Positions 42,169-49,695 of a DNA stretch of 64,000 nt are shown one piece after another; position 1 is the stretch's first letter; each line of letters begins with the position of its first letter. Source of the DNA: Treponema sp. UBA6367 (GTDB lineage Bacteria; Spirochaetota; Spirochaetia; Treponematales; Treponemataceae). The stretch covers positions 119,315 to 183,314 of the forward strand of contig DJRF01000026.1 of NCBI GenBank assembly GCA_002437725.1, given 5' to 3'. Below the pieces are notes generated by a model. It was not told the DNA's origin. It did no database searches and saw only the letters and a list, made by a program, of their open reading frames with translations. The position numbers were made by a program, and so were the translations under genes.

Positions 42169-43154
42169 TATTTGTCACCTCCTTCTTCTTTTGAGCGGTC
42201 ATATACAATACTTGGTTCTGCATCGTTTTCAACAAACGTAAGCATAGGCGGCTTTGTTTCCATGTCGCTACCGGCAGTGTATGGACCGTAAATTTCATTA
42301 ATGTCCTTTACGAATTTTCTGTTAAGAAGATGCAAAGGAATGTGTTCTGGGCATACTCTAGAACATTCTCCGCAGTCTGTGCAACGACCAGCCACATGCC
42401 AAGCTCTTATTATGTGATACAAGCTTTCTTCAAAACTTGTCTGCGCAACTTTTTGCGAAGTGTAGAGTTTGTTGTTATCAAATACACATTTTTCGCAAGT
42501 ACATGCAGGGCAAATATCTCGGCAGGCATTGCATCTTATACATCTGCTGAATTCATTCTTCCAAAATTCGTAGCGTTCTTCTGTAGTCATTGATTCAAGT
42601 TTTGCAACTTCATCAAATCTCTTTGAATCTAGAATATCGCCTTCTTCGCCAATGAGTTCATCATAAGTAATGTGCTTTTTGCTCTTGCAGTTTTCGCATC
42701 TTTCTGCAATTTTATTCGTTTCTGGATTTTTCATTCCATCGCACGGAATACCAATAACATATACATCGTCGCGAGTAATTCTGTTTTCTTTTAGAAGTTC
42801 TGTAAAGCTGTAGGTGTCGCAAGGTTTTAAGAATACAAGCACTGTTTCTGAAGGAATAGGGGCGCAAGGAGCATTAGGGTCTCTTTGTTTTGCCATTGTG
42901 TTATTCATTCTGGTTGTGCTTTTCTTAATCTCAATTTCTCTTGTTATTTTTACAAGATACTTTGAAAGATTTGCTCCACAGTTTTCGTCATAAACAAAAT
43001 TCTTTTCAAGGTCTTCTGCATTTTCAAAAACACTTGGAGTGACATCGTAATCAAAAAGACCTTTTCGCCAACCAATTACGCGTTGAACTTTTCCTTCTGA
43101 AAGGAGTTCTTTTGCACGTGATATAAGTTGAGATGTTATTTTGTTGTCTTGCAT
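42168..43154 (-). CDS. flxC: 4Fe-4S subunit FlxC
   Basis: A 328-residue iron-sulfur protein. It has FLKPCDTYSFTELL and a CENCKSKKH segment in the N-terminal domain, similar in layout to FlxB. Then come two ferredoxin sets, RCIRCNACRDICPAC and RCTDCGECSRVCPEH. It starts 19 nt inside the end of the mvhD-like gene and overlaps flxB by one base. FlxB and FlxC appear to be distant paralogues, as in the Desulfovibrio flxABCD cluster. Confidence 0.8.
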   Translation of the reverse strand: MQDNKITSQLISRAKELLSEGKVQRVIGWRKGLFDYDVTPSVFENAEDLEKNFVYDENCGANLSKYLVKITREIEIKKSTTRMNNTMAKQRDPNAPCAPIPSETVLVFLKPCDTYSFTELLKENRITRDDVYVIGIPCDGMKNPETNKIAERCENCKSKKHITYDELIGEEGDILDSKRFDEVAKLESMTTEERYEFWKNEFSRCIRCNACRDICPACTCEKCVFDNNKLYTSQKVAQTSFEESLYHIIRAWHVAGRCTDCGECSRVCPEHIPLHLLNRKFVKDINEIYGPYTAGSDMETKPPMLTFVENDAEPSIVYDRSKEEGGDK

Positions 43155-43591
43155 CTTACATCCTCCAGTTTTTTGTTTTCACCAAGTTCTGTAACTTTTG
43201 CAACAAAATCATTCATAATTCCTGCGAATCGTACACCTTCCGCAGCAGAACACCATTCAACTCTTGTTCTTGCTTTTTCAATGCCAAGATAATCAAGCAT
43301 ACTAAAAAGAAGGGTCATTCTTCGGCGTGCAAAATAGTTTCCAGTAGAATAATGGCAGTCTCCAGGATGGCAACCGCACAAGATTACTCCGTCAGCACCG
43401 CGCTGAAAAGCTCTAAGTATAAACAAAGGGTTCAAACGGCAAGAACATGGAATGCGTATAATTTTAACATTTGCAGGATATTCAAGACGGTTGTTTCCAG
43501 CTAAATCTGCACCTGCATAGGAACACCAGTTACAGCAGAACGCTACAATTTTCGGAGTCCAACCAGGATTATTTGTTTTATTTTCACTCAT
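43136..43591 (-). CDS. flxD: MvhD-like [2Fe-2S] linker subunit FlxD
   Basis: A 151-residue protein of the methyl-viologen-reducing hydrogenase delta family. FCCNWCSYAGADLAG, IIRIPCSCRLNP, GCHPGDCHYSTGN and the C-terminal EWCSAAEG are the family cysteine motifs. In known complexes MvhD bridges the electron-input module to HdrA. There is no clear Shine-Dalgarno; ATG at 43597 or 43591 are both possible, and I chose MSENK. It lies 34-40 bp after hdrA. Confidence 0.88.
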   Translation of the reverse strand: MSENKTNNPGWTPKIVAFCCNWCSYAGADLAGNNRLEYPANVKIIRIPCSCRLNPLFILRAFQRGADGVILCGCHPGDCHYSTGNYFARRRMTLLFSMLDYLGIEKARTRVEWCSAAEGVRFAGIMNDFVAKVTELGENKKLEDVRCKTTK

Positions 43592-43624
43592 AATCATTTT
43601 TTCTGTTATTAATAAAAACAAGTT

Positions 43625-45637
43625 TTATAAAACAGAATCTACCTCCGCCAAAATTTGTTTGTTGCTGAATCCGTTAAGATCCATAGCTCCTGAAGGGCAG
43701 GCAACTGTACAAGCTCCACAACCTTGACACATAGCCGTATTAACTTGAGATATATGCCTTGTTATTGTAGTTCTGTTAGGTCCTCGGAAATCTTTATCTA
43801 TATAAGAAATTGCGCCGTAAGGACATACGTTTGCACACTGTCCGCAACCATTGCAAGCGTTTTCATCAGAATGCGCTGTGCAAGGATTGTTCTTAAGTTT
43901 GTCTTTTACAAGAAGACAGATTGCTTTTGCAGCGGCTCCAGAAGATTGAGCAACTGTTTCCGGAATATCTTTTGGACCTTGACAGCAACCTGCAAGAAAG
44001 ATGCCGGCCGTAGGGCTTTCTACAGGACGTAGTTTTGCATGAGCTTCAAGGAAGAAATCGTTGTTGTCCATTGAAGTTGTAAGCATTGTTGCAAGCGGAC
44101 GAGCCGACTTGTCTGCCTCAATAGACGCGGCAAGAACGACCATATCAGCTTTTATGTGAACCTGTCTGTTCAAAATCAAATCAGACCCCTGAACATCAAG
44201 CGTTCCATCGGATTGAGGTGTTACTTTTCCTACTTGACCTTTGATATAATGAACACCATATTGTTCAACGGCGCGACGATAGAATTCATCAAAGTTTTTA
44301 CCAGGAGTTCTTACGTCTATATAGAATACATAGCAGTTTGTGTCTGGATAATGGTCTCGCGTAAGAATTGCGTGTTTTGCAGTATACATACAGCAAACCT
44401 TTGAGCAATATTCGTGGCCTTTTGTAGAATCAGCTGAGCAGCGGCTGCCAACGCACTGAACAAATACAATTGTTTTTGGCTCTTTGCCGTCTGAAGGGCG
44501 AAGAAGATGACCATTTGTAGGACCAGAAGCATTGCAAAGTCGTTCAAATTCTAGTGAAGAAACAACATCTGGACTTTGAGAATAAGCGTATTCATCAAAC
44601 TTCTTTAAATCTATAGGATTGTAACCAGTTGCAACTATGATTGCTCCGTATTGTTCTGTTAGAATTTCTTCCTGCTGCTTAAAATTAATAGCACCTGCCG
44701 CACAGGCTTTTTCGCAGAATCCGCAAACGCCATCTTTGCCTTTTGCAAGAGCCTTCATGTGCAAACAATAAGTTGAATCAATTGCTGCAACTTTTGGAAC
44801 GGCTTGAGCAAACGGAATGTTAATAGCTTTTTTGTTGTTTAAATTCAAATTAAAGTCGTTAGGAACTTTTGCATTTGGACATTTTTCAATACAAGCACCA
44901 CAACCAGTACATTTAGTTTCATCAACGTATCTTGGATGCCGCTTTATATCTATTGTAAAATTTCCAATGTATCCTTTTACGCCAACAACTTCGCTGTAAG
45001 AAAGAATTCTTATATTAGGATTCTGACTTACTTCAGTCATCTTTGGAGTTACTATACAAGAAGCACAGTCGAGAGTAGGGAACGTCTTATCGAGCATTGC
45101 CATTTTTCCACCAACTGTGGTTTTCTTTTCAACAATATCAACAGGGAAGCCTGCGTCTGCAATGTCAAGGGCAGCCGTAATACCTGCAATTCCTCCACCA
45201 ATAACTAAAGCTCTTTTTGTAACCGGAGTTTCGCCTGGAATAAGAGGGGTATCAAGAATAGCTTTTGCAATTGCAGCTTTTCCTAAAGCAATCGCTTTTT
45301 CTGTTGCTTTTTCCATATCCTTAAGAACCCAAGATGTCTGTTCTCGGATATTTGCTACTTCCACTTTATAAGGATTAAGACCAGCTCTTTCTGCGCATGC
45401 ACGGAAAGTTTTTTCATGCATACGAGGAGAGCAAGAACAAAGAACAACACCTGTTAATTTGTCGTCCTTTATATGGTCCTCTATCATCTTTTGACCAGCA
45501 GAAGAACACATATAAGTATAATGAGTTGAATAAACAACACCATTAACTTTTCCAAGTTCTTCTGCAACTTTTTCTACATCAACTGTTCCGGCAATATTAG
45601 TACCGCAGTGACATACAAAAACACCAATTCTTTCCAT
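43625..45637 (-). CDS. hdrA: heterodisulfide reductase subunit A, bifurcating flavoprotein
   Basis: A 670-residue, full-length HdrA. An N-terminal iron-sulfur domain (CHCGTNIAG, CSCSPRMHE) is followed by the FAD fold VIGGGIAGITAALDIADAG near residue 148. A ferredoxin insert has CTGCGACIEKCP with a CGFCEKAC set, then the conserved VQCVGSRC and YCSKVCC cysteines, and a C-terminal dicluster ferredoxin (CNGCGQCANVCP, CQGCGACTVACP). The FAD of HdrA is the electron-bifurcating centre in characterised complexes. It is in operon with hdrB, hdrC and flxDCBA. Confidence 0.93.
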   Translation of the reverse strand: MERIGVFVCHCGTNIAGTVDVEKVAEELGKVNGVVYSTHYTYMCSSAGQKMIEDHIKDDKLTGVVLCSCSPRMHEKTFRACAERAGLNPYKVEVANIREQTSWVLKDMEKATEKAIALGKAAIAKAILDTPLIPGETPVTKRALVIGGGIAGITAALDIADAGFPVDIVEKKTTVGGKMAMLDKTFPTLDCASCIVTPKMTEVSQNPNIRILSYSEVVGVKGYIGNFTIDIKRHPRYVDETKCTGCGACIEKCPNAKVPNDFNLNLNNKKAINIPFAQAVPKVAAIDSTYCLHMKALAKGKDGVCGFCEKACAAGAINFKQQEEILTEQYGAIIVATGYNPIDLKKFDEYAYSQSPDVVSSLEFERLCNASGPTNGHLLRPSDGKEPKTIVFVQCVGSRCSADSTKGHEYCSKVCCMYTAKHAILTRDHYPDTNCYVFYIDVRTPGKNFDEFYRRAVEQYGVHYIKGQVGKVTPQSDGTLDVQGSDLILNRQVHIKADMVVLAASIEADKSARPLATMLTTSMDNNDFFLEAHAKLRPVESPTAGIFLAGCCQGPKDIPETVAQSSGAAAKAICLLVKDKLKNNPCTAHSDENACNGCGQCANVCPYGAISYIDKDFRGPNRTTITRHISQVNTAMCQGCGACTVACPSGAMDLNGFSNKQILAEVDSVL

Positions 45638-45649
45638 ATATATTCCCGT

Positions 45650-46045
45650 TTATTTCTTATATTTCCTAAAAGCACTTACAATAGCCTGTTGAGGCATATC
45701 TGCATCTAAGTGTTCTGGTACTTGCACAGGATCAAGGTGATAAGGACCTCGACGTTCTTCAACAACTTGACGAACAGCGTCTATCAGTTTTGCAGGTTCA
45801 ACTTGTCTTGGACAACGTTCCAGACAAGCAAAACAACTTAGACAAGCATAGATAGATTTTGAGTTCAAAAGTTTTTCGATTTCCCCATTTTCTACCATCT
45901 GAACAAATTGATGTGGATGATATTCCATTGCATCGTAGTTAGGACAAGTTCCAGAACATTTTCCACATACCATACATTTTTTAGGATTCACACCGCTTTT
46001 AAGAAGAATTTCTTCTTTTATGAGTTCAATTTCAGAATCAAGCAT
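45650..46045 (-). CDS. hdrC: heterodisulfide reductase subunit C
   Basis: A 131-residue ferredoxin-like subunit with two [4Fe-4S] sets, CMVCGKCSGTCPN and CLSCFACLERCPR. It carries electrons from HdrA to HdrB. It starts 8 nt inside the end of hdrB and ends 12 bp before hdrA. The length is short for HdrC, but both cluster motifs are complete. Confidence 0.9.
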   Translation of the reverse strand: MLDSEIELIKEEILLKSGVNPKKCMVCGKCSGTCPNYDAMEYHPHQFVQMVENGEIEKLLNSKSIYACLSCFACLERCPRQVEPAKLIDAVRQVVEERRGPYHLDPVQVPEHLDADMPQQAIVSAFRKYKK

Positions 46046-46829
46046 TCTTCACTCCCAAAGCTTCTGCAAGAAGTTCAGTAAAATAAATTACATCAAGCTT
46101 GCTTTCTGCTTTGTTTTTGATAAGATTATATCTACACAGAGGACAACTTGTTACAAGGAAATCTGCTCCCATATCTTCAGCATTCGAAAGAATTGCCTTT
46201 GCACGGGTTTGTGGAATAGAAGGGTTTTCGAATTGAGTATATGCTCCGCAACATTCGTTTCTTTGAGCATAAATAACAGGAATTCCACCGATTGCCTTGA
46301 TAAAATCTTCTAGAATTTGAGGATTTTCAGGATCATCAAACTGAAGAACTTTCCCAGGTCTAAGAAGAAGACAACCATAATAAGCACCTATTTTTTTTCC
46401 TGTAAAAGGATTTTTTACAGCGGCCTTTACTTTGTCCCAACCAATTTCATCTCTGAGAACCTCAAGAAAATGAAGAACTTTTGTTTCTCCGTGGTATTCA
46501 ATTTCATCTTGCTTAAGATAATTGTTTACCTTGAGAATAATATTTTCATCATTTTGCATATCGTTGTTCACCTGTTTTAGAACATTGTAACAGGCGGAAC
46601 AGAGCGTTACTAAAGAATTTCCCGAATCTCTTGCAGCAGCCAGTGCGCGAACAGAAGAAAGTTTTGACGCTACTTCATCTTTCGCTAGCGGATATACACC
46701 GCCGCAGCATTGCCATTCAGGGATTTCTTCCAGATTAAATCCCAAAGCACTAGCACTTGAAAGGGCATAATCGTTCAAGTCCTTTGCCTTGTTCTTTAAT
46801 GTACAACCAGGAAAATATGAATAATTCAT
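46038..46829 (-). CDS. hdrB: heterodisulfide reductase subunit B
   Basis: A 263-residue protein starting MNYSYFPGC (GGGAGA 4 nt upstream; an ATG four codons earlier lies in the ribosome site). Two complete CCG domains are visible: C...CCGG...CSAC and GC...CCGA...CPLC, the ligands of the two noncubane [4Fe-4S] clusters that reduce disulfides in methanogen HdrB. The catalytic apparatus is therefore intact. What it reduces in a non-methanogen is unknown; a relay to FrdAB is one possibility. It is the first gene of the hdr-flx operon. Confidence 0.9.
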   Translation of the reverse strand: MNYSYFPGCTLKNKAKDLNDYALSSASALGFNLEEIPEWQCCGGVYPLAKDEVASKLSSVRALAAARDSGNSLVTLCSACYNVLKQVNNDMQNDENIILKVNNYLKQDEIEYHGETKVLHFLEVLRDEIGWDKVKAAVKNPFTGKKIGAYYGCLLLRPGKVLQFDDPENPQILEDFIKAIGGIPVIYAQRNECCGAYTQFENPSIPQTRAKAILSNAEDMGADFLVTSCPLCRYNLIKNKAESKLDVIYFTELLAEALGVKNA

Positions 46830-46855
46830 ACTGTCTCCCATAAATAACTAAGATA

Positions 46856-46922
46856 TCGACAAAAAGTCGAAATATACCAATATATTGTTGTTCAGTATAA
46901 TGCAAACAGCAGTTTTTGGAAA
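46856..46922 (-). promoter_or_regulatory. putative promoter and leader hairpin of hdr-flx
   Basis: On the minus strand, TTTCCA (46917-46922), 17 bp, TATACT (46894-46899). The leader of about 58 nt includes TCGAC-TTTTT-GTCGA (46856-46870) and an AT-rich dyad CAATATATTG. No recognisable Rex or FNR consensus was found. Confidence 0.5.
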
Positions 46923-46923
46923 G

Positions 46924-46980
46924 TAAAAAAACAGGGCTGTTATAAAAATAATAGCAAGGCATTTTTCTAAACAGTCCTAA
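46924..46980 (-). terminator. terminator of fumC
   Basis: On the minus strand, GGACTGTT pairs with AACAGCCC (one G-U pair) around an AT-rich loop, followed by TGTTTTTTT. It lies 10 bp past the fumC stop, so fumC and hdrB are separate transcripts. Confidence 0.65.
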
Positions 46981-46987
46981 TTATATT

Positions 46988-48379
46988 TTATGCTTTTGGA
47001 TAGGCCATTGCTTCAGGTTTGAACACTTCGTCAAACTTTTCTGCGGTAAGGAATCCTAGCCCTACACAAGCTTCTTTAAGACTGATGTTTTCATCATAAG
47101 CTTTATGGGCAGTTTTTGCGGCATTTTCATATCCGATATAAGGATTTAATGCGGTTACAAGCATAAGAGAATTGTAAAGGTTGTGATGCATTTTATCTTT
47201 ATTTGCAGTAATCCCTACAGCGCAGTTTTTATTAAAAGAAATCATGCTTTCTGCTAAAAGTCTGGCAGATTGAATGAAGTTGTACGCAATAACTGGCATA
47301 AATACATTAAGCTCAAAGTTGCCTTGGCTAGCTGCAAATCCGACAGCCGCATCGTTACCCATTACTTGAACGGCAACCATTGTAACAGCTTCGCACTGAG
47401 TAGGATTTACCTTTCCCGGCATAATAGAAGAGCCTGGCTCGTTTTCTGGAATATGAATTTCGCCAAGACCGTCGCGAGGACCAGAAGCAAGCCACCTTAC
47501 ATCGTTTGCGATTTTCATCATGTCGCAGGCAAGAGCTTTTATAGCTCCGTGAGCAAAAACTAATTCGTCTTTTGAAGTAAGCGCATGAAATTTATTTGGC
47601 GCGGTAATGAAATTCTTGCCAGTAAGTTCCGAAACTTTTTCTGCAACTTTTGTGTCAAATCCTTTTGGAGCATTAAGCCCCGTGCCGACAGCAGTTCCGC
47701 CAAGCGCAAGCTGTTTTAAGTAAGGCAAACTTGATTCAAGCATTTCCTTGTCGCGCTCTAAAGAGGTTCTCCAGCCAGAAATTTCTTGGCTAAAGGAAAT
47801 AGGAACAGCATCTTGGAGGTGGGTGCGTCCTGACTTTACAATTCCTTCGTTTTCTTTTTCAAGGCGTTTGAACGTTTCTACAAGTGTGTCGATTGCTGGA
47901 AAAAGTTTATCTTCTATTACACAAACAGCAGAAATATGCAGTGCAGTTGGAAAAGTATCGTTTGAAGACTGGCTCATGTTTATATCATCGTTAGGGTGGC
48001 ATAGTTTTTTACCAGCAATTTCGTTTGCACGATTTGCAATAACTTCGTTTGCATTCATGTTGCTTTGTGTTCCAGAACCAGTCTGCCAAACAACAAGAGG
48101 GAAGTGTTCATTCAATTTTCCAGAAATAACTTCATCGCAAGCCTGGCTTATTGCTTTTAATTTTTCTTCCGTCATTTTCTCTGGCTTTAGACAATTATTT
48201 GCCATAGCAGCAGCCTTTTTTAAATAGCCAAAAGCTCTTGTAATTTCACGTGGCATTGTTTCAAGTCCAACGCCGATTTCAAAGTTTTCATGACTTCTTT
48301 CTGTCTGCGCTCCCCAGTATTTGTCTGCAGGAACTTTCATTTCGCCCATAGAATCGTGTTCTATTCTAAATTTTTCCAT
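46988..48379 (-). CDS. fumC: fumarate hydratase, class II
   Basis: A 463-residue iron-free fumarase interconverting malate and fumarate. The family signature GSSIMPGKVNPTQ is near residue 315. QTGSGTQSNMNANEV and GRTHLQDAVP are the other two active-site segments. The start MEKFRIEHDSMG is set by GGAG 9 nt upstream. It lies between a malate/lactate-type dehydrogenase and the hdr-flx-frd genes, making fumarate for the reductase encoded downstream. Confidence 0.95.
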   Translation of the reverse strand: MEKFRIEHDSMGEMKVPADKYWGAQTERSHENFEIGVGLETMPREITRAFGYLKKAAAMANNCLKPEKMTEEKLKAISQACDEVISGKLNEHFPLVVWQTGSGTQSNMNANEVIANRANEIAGKKLCHPNDDINMSQSSNDTFPTALHISAVCVIEDKLFPAIDTLVETFKRLEKENEGIVKSGRTHLQDAVPISFSQEISGWRTSLERDKEMLESSLPYLKQLALGGTAVGTGLNAPKGFDTKVAEKVSELTGKNFITAPNKFHALTSKDELVFAHGAIKALACDMMKIANDVRWLASGPRDGLGEIHIPENEPGSSIMPGKVNPTQCEAVTMVAVQVMGNDAAVGFAASQGNFELNVFMPVIAYNFIQSARLLAESMISFNKNCAVGITANKDKMHHNLYNSLMLVTALNPYIGYENAAKTAHKAYDENISLKEACVGLGFLTAEKFDEVFKPEAMAYPKA

Positions 48380-48405
48380 AGTTTTACTCCAAAGAATATC
48401 AATTT

Positions 48406-48460
48406 GTCTGGTCAAGGTTCGCTTTCGCTCAAGACATTGACTCAGCCAAACCTTAAATAA
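48406..48460. repeat. intergenic repeat copy B
   Basis: Matches copy A at 12069-12120 over about 40 bases (TGTCTGGTCAAGGTTCGC, then TTTCGCTCAAGACATTGAC and TCAGCC) with few differences, and is followed by the same CCTTAAATAAAA spacer and a terminator hairpin. Confidence 0.6.
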
Positions 48461-48492
48461 AAAAGGCTGCCCAAATAAAAAGACAGCCTCTC
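48459..48492 (-). terminator. terminator of the malate/lactate dehydrogenase gene
   Basis: On the minus strand, AGGCTG pairs with CAGCCT over a 14-nt loop, followed by TTTTTTATTT. It lies 20 bp past the stop and separates this gene from fumC. Confidence 0.75.
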
Positions 48493-48511
48493 ATAAAATT
48501 TTTAGATTTAA

Positions 48512-49453
48512 TTAAAATGTTAACTGTTTGATAACATCTTTTAAGCAATTTGCGCTGTGCTGCAAAGCTGCTGTTTCTGCATCTGTAAGAGGAGCTGCAA
48601 TTCTTCCTTTTATTCCATTGCAACCAACAACTGCTGGAATGCTAAGACATACGTCGCTTATGCCATATTCGCCGTTGAGCATGGTAGAAATTGTAAGAAC
48701 AGAATCAGTTTTGTAAGCAAGAGCTTCGCACAAAGTCGCTGTTGTAACACCAATAGCATAGTTTGTGCATTTTTTTGCATTAATTATAATGCCGCCTGAT
48801 TTTCTGATATAATCTTCAACATCATTTTTGTTGAAATCTGGAAGTTTTTCGCCGTTATATGCCTTTGCATAGTTATCAACAGGAATAGAAGCGATATTTG
48901 CCAAAGACCAAGGCACAAAAGAAGAATCTCCGTGTTCTCCGAAAACGTAGCCGTGCACGTTTTCCTGCGCAACTTTGTAAGTTTCAGCGATTCTTGCGCG
49001 GAATCTTGCTGTGTCAAGCATAGTTCCTGTTCCAAAAATTCTATTTGCTGGAATTCCAGATGTTTTTACGAACTGATATGTAAGAATATCAACTGGGTTT
49101 GCAACAATTACATAAAGAGCATTTGGACAAACTTTAGTAATTTCAGGAATTATTGATTTTGTTATATTTACATTTGTCTGTGCCAAATCAAGCCTAGACT
49201 GCCCAGGTTTTCTAGCCACTCCAGAAGTAAGAACAACAATGTCAGAGTCCTTTGCGTCATTGTAGTCTCCGTCATGGATATATACAGGTCCTATGAAAGG
49301 AGTTCCTTGACGAATATCCATAGCTTCGCCCATTGCCTTTTCTTTTGCAATGTCAACAAGAACGATTTCTGAAGCGAGCTGTTTGAGAGTTAATGCATAG
49401 GCGATTGTAGAGCCAACCTGACCTGCGCCGATAATTGTAATTTTATTTGACAT
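48512..49453 (-). CDS. LDH/MDH-family dehydrogenase, probably malate dehydrogenase
   Basis: A 313-residue NAD-dependent 2-hydroxyacid dehydrogenase. IIGAGQVGSTIAYAL is the NAD site, FGTGTMLDTARFRARI and GEHGDSS the catalytic region with its histidine. The specificity loop reads SGVARKPGQSRLDL. The residue before KPG (position 102 of classical numbering) is arginine, as in malate dehydrogenases, instead of the glutamine of lactate dehydrogenases. The overall fold motifs are LDH-like. With fumarase next door I favour malate. GGGAGAC lies upstream of the ATG. Confidence 0.85.
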   Translation of the reverse strand: MSNKITIIGAGQVGSTIAYALTLKQLASEIVLVDIAKEKAMGEAMDIRQGTPFIGPVYIHDGDYNDAKDSDIVVLTSGVARKPGQSRLDLAQTNVNITKSIIPEITKVCPNALYVIVANPVDILTYQFVKTSGIPANRIFGTGTMLDTARFRARIAETYKVAQENVHGYVFGEHGDSSFVPWSLANIASIPVDNYAKAYNGEKLPDFNKNDVEDYIRKSGGIIINAKKCTNYAIGVTTATLCEALAYKTDSVLTISTMLNGEYGISDVCLSIPAVVGCNGIKGRIAAPLTDAETAALQHSANCLKDVIKQLTF

Positions 49454-49504
49454 ATTCTTCTGTCTCCCATAAAAGTGTGATACTCAGTTCTTTATTAATA
49501 TTTT

Positions 49505-49533
49505 ATTATAAACCAATTTTTAGATTGTGAAAA
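49505..49533 (-). promoter_or_regulatory. promoter of the malate/lactate dehydrogenase gene
   Basis: On the minus strand, TTTTCA (49528-49533), 17 bp, TATAAT (49505-49510), giving a leader of about 45 nt with a Shine-Dalgarno. Confidence 0.65.
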
Positions 49534-49572
49534 CACCTAAATATAAAAAAACTCAAAGTTTAACCTAAATAT

Positions 49573-49652
49573 CCCGAATGTCGAGTTTTTAGGAAAATGA
49601 ACTTCGCTGAAAGCTTTTTTTTCTAACTGTCATAAAAAACTCGACATTTGGG
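49573..49652. repeat. long inverted repeat upstream of the hydrogenase gene
   Basis: CCCGAATGTCGAGTTTTT (49573-49590) is repeated inverted at 49635-49652 with one mismatch that would be a G-U pair in RNA. The 44-nt loop contains CTTCGCTGAAAG. There is no T-tract, so it is not a plain terminator. It ends 10 bp before the hydrogenase -35 box. Confidence 0.6.
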
Positions 49653-49661
49653 CTAAATAGT

Positions 49662-49690
49662 TTGAAGAAATGTGTGTTTTAAGATAAAAT
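49662..49690 (+). promoter_or_regulatory. leaderless promoter of the [FeFe] hydrogenase
   Basis: TTGAAG (49662-49667), 17 bp, TAAAAT (49685-49690), then 5 nt to the ATG at 49696. No Shine-Dalgarno is present. Confidence 0.6.
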
Positions 49691-49695
49691 ATTTT

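Noticed and set aside
47748..48227. A 159-codon plus-strand frame inside fumC
   Set aside because: It is antisense to a highly conserved fumarase with no promoter or Shine-Dalgarno.
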